From positions 1 to 64,000 of the forward strand of contig JBBRCF010000001.1 of assembly GCA_038205135.1 (NCBI GenBank): a DNA stretch of 64,000 nucleotides, read 5' to 3'. Position 1 is the first letter of the stretch; every line of letters starts with the position of its first letter. This document shows positions 59,350-64,000 of the stretch, in pieces. The position numbers were made by a program, and so were the translations under genes. The stretch is from UBA9554 sp038205135 (GTDB lineage: Bacteria > Pseudomonadota > Alphaproteobacteria > Rhodobacterales > Rhodobacteraceae). The notes under the pieces are model-generated. The model saw nothing but the letters and a program-made list of their open reading frames with translations. It was not told the origin of the DNA and did not search any database.

Positions 59350-61897
59350 TGATGATCCGCCCCGGCACAACGATCACCTTTTTCGGCAGCGCACCTTCAA
59401 GGGCGCGGATCACCGCATCCTGCGCCAGCGCGATCTTTTCGACCTCGGCCGGCGGCATGTCGGCGGGCACGCTGATTTCCGCGCGGCGTTTGCCGTTGAT
59501 CTGGATCGGCAGCGTGACGGTGTCATCCTTCAGCAGCGCGGGGTCGGCCTTGGGCCAGTCCGCCGCCGCACACAAACCGTGGCCGCCCAGCATCGTCCAC
59601 AGTTCCTCGGCGATATGCGGGGTCATCGGGGCCATCAACTGCGCCAGCGTCCGCGCCGCCTGTTTGCGCGCGGTGCCGCCCGCCGTCGTCTTTTGCAGCG
59701 TGTTCGTGAACGCGTACAGCCGCGCGATGGCAGCGTTGAAACCAAAGGTTTCCAGCGATTTTGTCACCTCGTCGATGGTTTTGTGCAATGCGCGCAGCAG
59801 CGTGTCATCGTCACCCGGGCCATCCTGCATCGCCGCAATCTCGGCGCTGATGCGGAACACGCGGGCCAGATGTTTGGCGGTCGCATCCGCACCGGACGCC
59901 GTCCATTCCACATCGCGTTCGGGCGGGCTGTCGGACAGCACGAACCAGCGTGCGGTGTCGGCACCGTAGCTGGTCACGATACTGACCGGATCGACAACGT
60001 TCTTCTTTGATTTCGACATCTTGGCAGAGGGGATGATGTCCAGCGGCTCGCCGGTTGCCCGGACTATCTGCGCGTCGCGGTCCACATCCTCGGGCAGGTG
60101 ATAGACGGGCCGCCCGTTGGCGTCGCGGGTCTGGTAGATCTCGTGCGTGACCATGCCTTGGGTGAACAGCGCATCAAACGGTTCGCGTGCGGCGGCGGGC
60201 AGGTGGCCGGTCAGGTGCATCGCGCGGGCAAAGAACCGGGCGTAGAGCAGGTGCAGGATCGCATGCTCGACCCCGCCGATATACTGGTCCACGTTCATCC
60301 AGTAGGCAGCGTCTTCTGCCTGCGTGGGCGTCGCGGCATGAGGTGCGGTAAAGCGGGCATAATACCAGCTGGAATCGACAAATGTGTCCATCGTGTCGGT
60401 TTCCCGCCGCGCGGGTGCGCCGCATTTCGGACAGGTGCAGTCGCGCCATGTCGGGTGCCGGTCCAGCGGGTTGCCGGGCACGTCAAAGGTGACGTCATAG
60501 GGCAATTCGACGGGCAGGTTCGCCTTGGATTCCGGCACCACGCCGCAGGTGTCGCAATGCACCACCGGGATCGGACAGCCCCAATAGCGTTGCCGCGACA
60601 GGCCCCAGTCGCGCAGGCGGAACTTGGTGACGCCTGCGCCCACACCCTGCGCTTCGCAGAACGCGATGGCGGTATCGACGGCATCGGCCCCGGTCTGCAC
60701 CTCGGCCCCGGCAAAGCCGCGGATGTAGCGGACCGGGTCAGTCTTTGGCGGCACATAAGCGGTCTTGCCATTTTCCGCGCGGGTATGGCCGTCTTCGGAC
60801 AGGGGCACGAACACATCCACCACCGCCAGGTCGTATTTGCGGGCAAAGTCGATGTCGCGCTGGTCATGTGCCGGGCAGCCGAAAATCGCGCCGGTGCCGT
60901 AATCCATCAGGATGAAATTCGCGATCCAGACCGGCAGGTGCAGGTCCGGGTCGAACGGATGGCGCACGGTCAGGCCGGTGTCATAGCCCAGCTTTTCCGC
61001 CGTCTCGATCGCCTCTTCGGTGGTGCCGCCCTTGCGCGCGTCAACGCAGAACGCGGCGACGGCGGGATCGTGGCGTTCCAGCGCCGTGGCCAGCGGATGA
61101 TCGGGCGAAATGCCGACGAATGACGCGCCCAGCAGCGTGTCGGGGCGGGTGGTGTAGACCTCGATCCGGTCATGGCCATGCGATTCTGCGGTCAGGCCAA
61201 AGGCAAATTGCAGTCCGCGCGATTTGCCGATCCAGTTGGCCTGCATCAGTTTGACCTTGGCGGGCCAGTTATCCAGACCGTCCAGCGCATCCAGCAGATC
61301 GCCGGCCATGTCGGAAATCTTGAAGAACCACTGCGTCAGTTCGCGGCGTTCGACATCGGCACCCGACCGCCAGCCCTTGCCGTCGATCACCTGTTCGTTC
61401 GCCAGCACTGTCATGTCGACCGGGTCCCAGTTCACCACCGCGTTCTTGCGGTACACCAGCCCCTGTTCCAGCATGTCGAGGAACAGCGCCTGCTGCTGAC
61501 CGTAATATTCCGGGTCACAGGTGGCGAATTCGCGCGACCAGTCGATGGACAGGCCTAGCGGTTTCATCTGCGCGCGCATATCGGCGATGTTGGAATAGGT
61601 CCAGTCCTTGGGGTGGCCGCCGATGGCCATCGCGGCGTTTTCGGCGGGCATGCCGAACGCGTCCCAGCCCATCGGATGCAACACGTTGAACCCGTTGGAA
61701 ATCTTGTAGCGCGCGATCACGTCGCCCATGGTGTAGTTGCGCACATGGCCCATGTGGATGCGGCCCGACGGATAGGGGAACATTTCCAGCACGTAGTATT
61801 TCGGACGGTCGCCCGTGCGCGTGGCGCGGAACAGGCCGGCCGCGTCCCAGGCCTGTTGCCATTTGGCTTCGATATCTGCTGCGGAATAGCGCGACAT
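59336..61897 (-). CDS. leuS: Leucyl-tRNA synthetase
   Basis: An 853-residue class I synthetase. The HIGH-type motif is HMGH (in SGRIHMGHVRNYT), the KMSKS motif is KMSKSKKN, and the CP1 editing domain includes TTRPDTLLGASF and the T-rich pocket. A zinc-ribbon CPKCGAP precedes the catalytic restart. AGGGA lies before ATG 61897; the longer frame is rejected. It leads the leuS-lptE-holA operon. Confidence 0.97.
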   Translation of the reverse strand: MSRYSAADIEAKWQQAWDAAGLFRATRTGDRPKYYVLEMFPYPSGRIHMGHVRNYTMGDVIARYKISNGFNVLHPMGWDAFGMPAENAAMAIGGHPKDWTYSNIADMRAQMKPLGLSIDWSREFATCDPEYYGQQQALFLDMLEQGLVYRKNAVVNWDPVDMTVLANEQVIDGKGWRSGADVERRELTQWFFKISDMAGDLLDALDGLDNWPAKVKLMQANWIGKSRGLQFAFGLTAESHGHDRIEVYTTRPDTLLGASFVGISPDHPLATALERHDPAVAAFCVDARKGGTTEEAIETAEKLGYDTGLTVRHPFDPDLHLPVWIANFILMDYGTGAIFGCPAHDQRDIDFARKYDLAVVDVFVPLSEDGHTRAENGKTAYVPPKTDPVRYIRGFAGAEVQTGADAVDTAIAFCEAQGVGAGVTKFRLRDWGLSRQRYWGCPIPVVHCDTCGVVPESKANLPVELPYDVTFDVPGNPLDRHPTWRDCTCPKCGAPARRETDTMDTFVDSSWYYARFTAPHAATPTQAEDAAYWMNVDQYIGGVEHAILHLLYARFFARAMHLTGHLPAAAREPFDALFTQGMVTHEIYQTRDANGRPVYHLPEDVDRDAQIVRATGEPLDIIPSAKMSKSKKNVVDPVSIVTSYGADTARWFVLSDSPPERDVEWTASGADATAKHLARVFRISAEIAAMQDGPGDDDTLLRALHKTIDEVTKSLETFGFNAAIARLYAFTNTLQKTTAGGTARKQAARTLAQLMAPMTPHIAEELWTMLGGHGLCAAADWPKADPALLKDDTVTLPIQINGKRRAEISVPADMPPAEVEKIALAQDAVIRALEGALPKKVIVVPGRIINVVV

Positions 61898-62027
61898 GGA
61901 TGGTCCCTTGTATTGCGGACCCGTGATATTGCGGATGCAGGCGCGGGTCCAGTGCGGCGCAGCGGTTTTGCGGCTTGGCCGGTGGCCTTGGCCCTGCGTA
62001 TAAGACGAAAAAACGCGAAGGACCGGC

Positions 62028-63284
62028 ATGGATATCCTTTTCATTCACCAGAATTTCCCCGGGCAGTACAAACATCTGGCCCCGGCACTGGTGCGCGCAG
62101 GGCATCGGTGCGTGTCGCTGACCCTGCGGGTCAAGGAACCACAGGTCTGGCAGGGCGTGCGCCTGATCCCCTACACCATCAAGCGCCAGCCGGGCAAAGG
62201 CGTGCATCCATGGCTGGCGGACGTCGAAACCAAGCTGTTGCGCGGCGAAGCCTGCTGGCGCGCGGCGCTGGAATTAAAGGCGCAGGGGTATGCCCCCGAT
62301 CTGATCGTCGGGCATCCCGGCTGGGGCGAATTGATGTTCCTGCGCGATGTCTGGCCGGGCGCGCGGATCGGGCTGTATTGTGAATTGTATCACCGGACCG
62401 ATGATGGCCACATGGGATTCGACCCGGAATTCCAGCCGGTGGTCACCCCGGACCAATACCTGCGTCTGCGGATGAAAAACCTGAACAGCCTGATCCATCT
62501 GCCGCTGCTGGACGCCGGCATCAGCCCGACACGGTTTCAGGCGGATACCTTTCCGCCGGCGTTCCGCGAGCGGATCAAAGTGATCCACGATGGCATCGAC
62601 ACACGCATGGTGCGGCCGAACGCCGATGTGCAGTTCGATCTGGGCGACCGGGTTCTGACGCGCGCCGACGAGGTGATCACCTTTGTGAACCGTAATCTGG
62701 AACCCTATCGCGGCTATCATGTGTTCATGCGCGCGCTGCCGCGTCTGCTGCGCGAACGTCCCGGAGCGCAGGTGTTGATCGTCGGCGGCGACGAGGTCAG
62801 TTACGGCGCAAAGCCCAAGGGCGACAAAAGCTGGAAACTGGTGTTCATCGACGAGGTGCGCGGGCGGATCCCAGATGCCGACTGGGCGCGGGTGCATTTC
62901 CTGGGCCGCATCCCCTATGAACGGTTTCTGCGGCTGCTGCAGGTGGCGCGGGTGCATGTCTATCTGACCTATCCGTTCGTATTGTCGTGGTCGCTGTTCG
63001 AGGCGATGGCCAGCGAGGCGGCCATCGTCGCTAGCGATACAGCCCCGGTGCGCGAGGCAATCACCGATGGACAGACCGGTGTGTTGGTCGATTTCTTTGA
63101 TGCCGACGCGATCGTGGACAAGGTCTGTGCCCTGATGGAGAACGCCGATCTGCGCGCGCAACTGGGGCGGGCCGCGCGGGCGCATGTGGTGGACCTTTAT
63201 GATCTGGCCGGGCTGTGCCTGCCGGAACAGTTGCGCTGGATCGACCGGCTGGCCGCGATGGAACCGGGTGTCGTGGGGGATTGA
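62028..63284 (+). CDS. Glycosyltransferase family 4
   Basis: A 418-residue GT-B enzyme. N-terminal domain opens LFIHQNFPGQYKHLAPAL; the C-terminal nucleotide-sugar domain has the family motif ITFVNRNLEPYRGYHVFMRALP and, near residue 325, WSLFEAMASEAAIVASDTAPVREAI (the E(x7)E motif). It probably adds a sugar to a lipopolysaccharide or exopolysaccharide. It is divergent from leuS. A GC hairpin repeat follows its stop. Confidence 0.9.
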   Translation: MDILFIHQNFPGQYKHLAPALVRAGHRCVSLTLRVKEPQVWQGVRLIPYTIKRQPGKGVHPWLADVETKLLRGEACWRAALELKAQGYAPDLIVGHPGWGELMFLRDVWPGARIGLYCELYHRTDDGHMGFDPEFQPVVTPDQYLRLRMKNLNSLIHLPLLDAGISPTRFQADTFPPAFRERIKVIHDGIDTRMVRPNADVQFDLGDRVLTRADEVITFVNRNLEPYRGYHVFMRALPRLLRERPGAQVLIVGGDEVSYGAKPKGDKSWKLVFIDEVRGRIPDADWARVHFLGRIPYERFLRLLQVARVHVYLTYPFVLSWSLFEAMASEAAIVASDTAPVREAITDGQTGVLVDFFDADAIVDKVCALMENADLRAQLGRAARAHVVDLYDLAGLCLPEQLRWIDRLAAMEPGVVGD

Positions 63285-63292
63285 TAGGATGC

Positions 63293-63345
63293 AGGGGGGC
63301 CTGCCCCCCTCGGCCTGCGGCCTCACCCCCCGGGGTATTTTTGAA
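63293..63345. repeat. GC-rich palindromic repeat, copy 3
   Basis: AGGGGGGC, loop CT, GCCCCCCT forms a perfect eight-pair stem, then CGGCCTGCGGCC and CCCCCCGGGGTATTTTTGAAC. The CCCCGGGGTA tail is shared with copy 2. It lies just after the glycosyltransferase stop and may also end its transcript. Confidence 0.88.
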
Positions 63346-63443
63346 CTAGCGAAGCCGCAAGTGGTTTGCCTCTGCAATAGGACTGGCAAAACCGGGTCGG
63401 CTGCGGTGATCTGACCCCGGAGCCGGGAGCAGGGAGAATCACC

Positions 63444-64000
63444 ATGTACGAGGTCATTGGCAACGTTCAGAGCCGCGCGTTTCGCGTGCTGTGGATGCTG
63501 GAAGAAATCAGTGCGCCCTATTTGCATCTTAACGTAAAACCGCATTCCGAAGCAGCGCGCGCCGCCAATCCGTCGGGCAAGGTGCCCGCGTTGCGGGTGG
63601 ATGGCCATTGCCTGACCGACAGTTCGGCGATTCTGACCTTTCTGGCGGATCGGCATGGCTTGCTGACGCATCCGGCCGGCAGCATCGAACGTGCCGAACA
63701 GGACGCGCTGCTGCATCTGGTACTGGACGAGATGGATGCGGTGTTGTGGACCGCGGCGCGGCATTCGTTCATCCTGCCGGAAGATCAGCGGGTCCCGGCA
63801 GTGAAGCCGTCACTGAACTGGGAATTTCAGCGCAACGCTCAACGCCTGTCGGAACGCCTGCAAGGCCCGTTTCTGATGGGGGACAAGATGACGGTGCCGG
63901 ACATTGTCGCCACGCATTGTCTGAACTGGGCCTTTGCCGCGAAATTTCCGGTCGAGGATGACAAGCTGCTGGCCTATGCCAAGACGATGCGCGGTCGCGA
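63444..64000 (+). CDS. Glutathione S-transferase family protein, 5' part
   Basis: The frame begins at ATG 63444, after AGGGAGA, and runs off the window end after 185 residues. The N-terminal thioredoxin-fold domain has SRAFRVLWMLEE (with the Ser that contacts glutathione), NPSGKVPAL and LTDSSAILTFLADRHG; the helical domain begins near residue 85. It is a bacterial beta/theta-like GST with unknown substrate. Confidence 0.9.
   Translation, partial: MYEVIGNVQSRAFRVLWMLEEISAPYLHLNVKPHSEAARAANPSGKVPALRVDGHCLTDSSAILTFLADRHGLLTHPAGSIERAEQDALLHLVLDEMDAVLWTAARHSFILPEDQRVPAVKPSLNWEFQRNAQRLSERLQGPFLMGDKMTVPDIVATHCLNWAFAAKFPVEDDKLLAYAKTMRGR

Noticed and set aside
1..64000. tRNA, rRNA and riboswitch genes
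   Set aside because: No clover-leaf, rRNA or riboswitch core pattern was recognised; a covariance-model scan would be needed to exclude small RNAs.

Overview
The window is high-GC, densely coded chromosomal DNA of an alphaproteobacterium, most likely a marine member of the Rhodobacterales (Roseobacter/Paracoccaceae group). This rests on gene content and style: core-2/I-branching glycosyltransferase with a DUF5928-like tail, TPR-sulfotransferase, DUF3576 lipoprotein, small RTX proteins, ATGA stop/start overlaps, and the GC-rich hairpin repeat ending in a CCCCGGGGTA-type tail. A chlorophyllide 8-vinyl reductase (bciA) suggests that the strain or its recent ancestors were aerobic anoxygenic phototrophs. 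No rRNA, tRNA, CRISPR array, integrase or transposase was seen.

Layout. 1-3.3 kb: end of an RTX protein, a MetE-like methyltransferase, a lytic transglycosylase and zapE. 3.3-10.7 kb: an MFS carrier, then a tightly packed minus-strand run (AEC carrier, fghA, VOC protein, DUF188, HAD phosphatase, ornithine-cyclodeaminase family, 2OG-Fe(II) oxygenase) and aqpZ. 10.8-17.4 kb: the RNA/translation cluster truB, rpsO, pnp, interrupted by a DUF1643 gene, a DUF5665-like gene, an RTX protein and bciA. 17.5-20.7 kb: a zinc-uptake locus, znuA facing zur-znuC-znuB, with two Zur-like operators between. 20.7-29.2 kb: HIT protein, glycosyltransferase facing a sulfotransferase, NYN protein, yghU, an IclR regulator with an acyl-CoA ligase, and fbp.

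29.2-30.9 kb is a low-GC island between fbp and the aldolase gene. It carries a broken two-gene immune cassette: a TM-macro-domain protein (ThsA type) and a TIR-like protein (ThsB type). The architecture matches a type II Thoeris anti-phage system. The first gene has an in-frame stop between its two membrane helices and no clear start; the second has a one-base frameshift near its C-terminus.

31-46.5 kb is mostly uptake: fba, a dipeptide-type ABC importer in one operon with an aldehyde dehydrogenase and an SDR enzyme, a TPR-methyltransferase, a complete branched-chain-amino-acid-type ABC importer (livKGFHM order) and an MFS carrier. 46.5-64 kb: asd, a DUF4139 protein, an inorganic-carbon operon (beta-carbonic anhydrase, SbtA bicarbonate carrier, PII-like protein), an Hpt-like protein, leucyl aminopeptidase, an NlpC/P60 peptidase, the TPR-sulfotransferase, a porin, DUF3576, the leuS-lptE-holA operon, a GT4 glycosyltransferase and a GST running off the end.

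Functions are assigned by reading the translations and recognising motifs; no database search was run.
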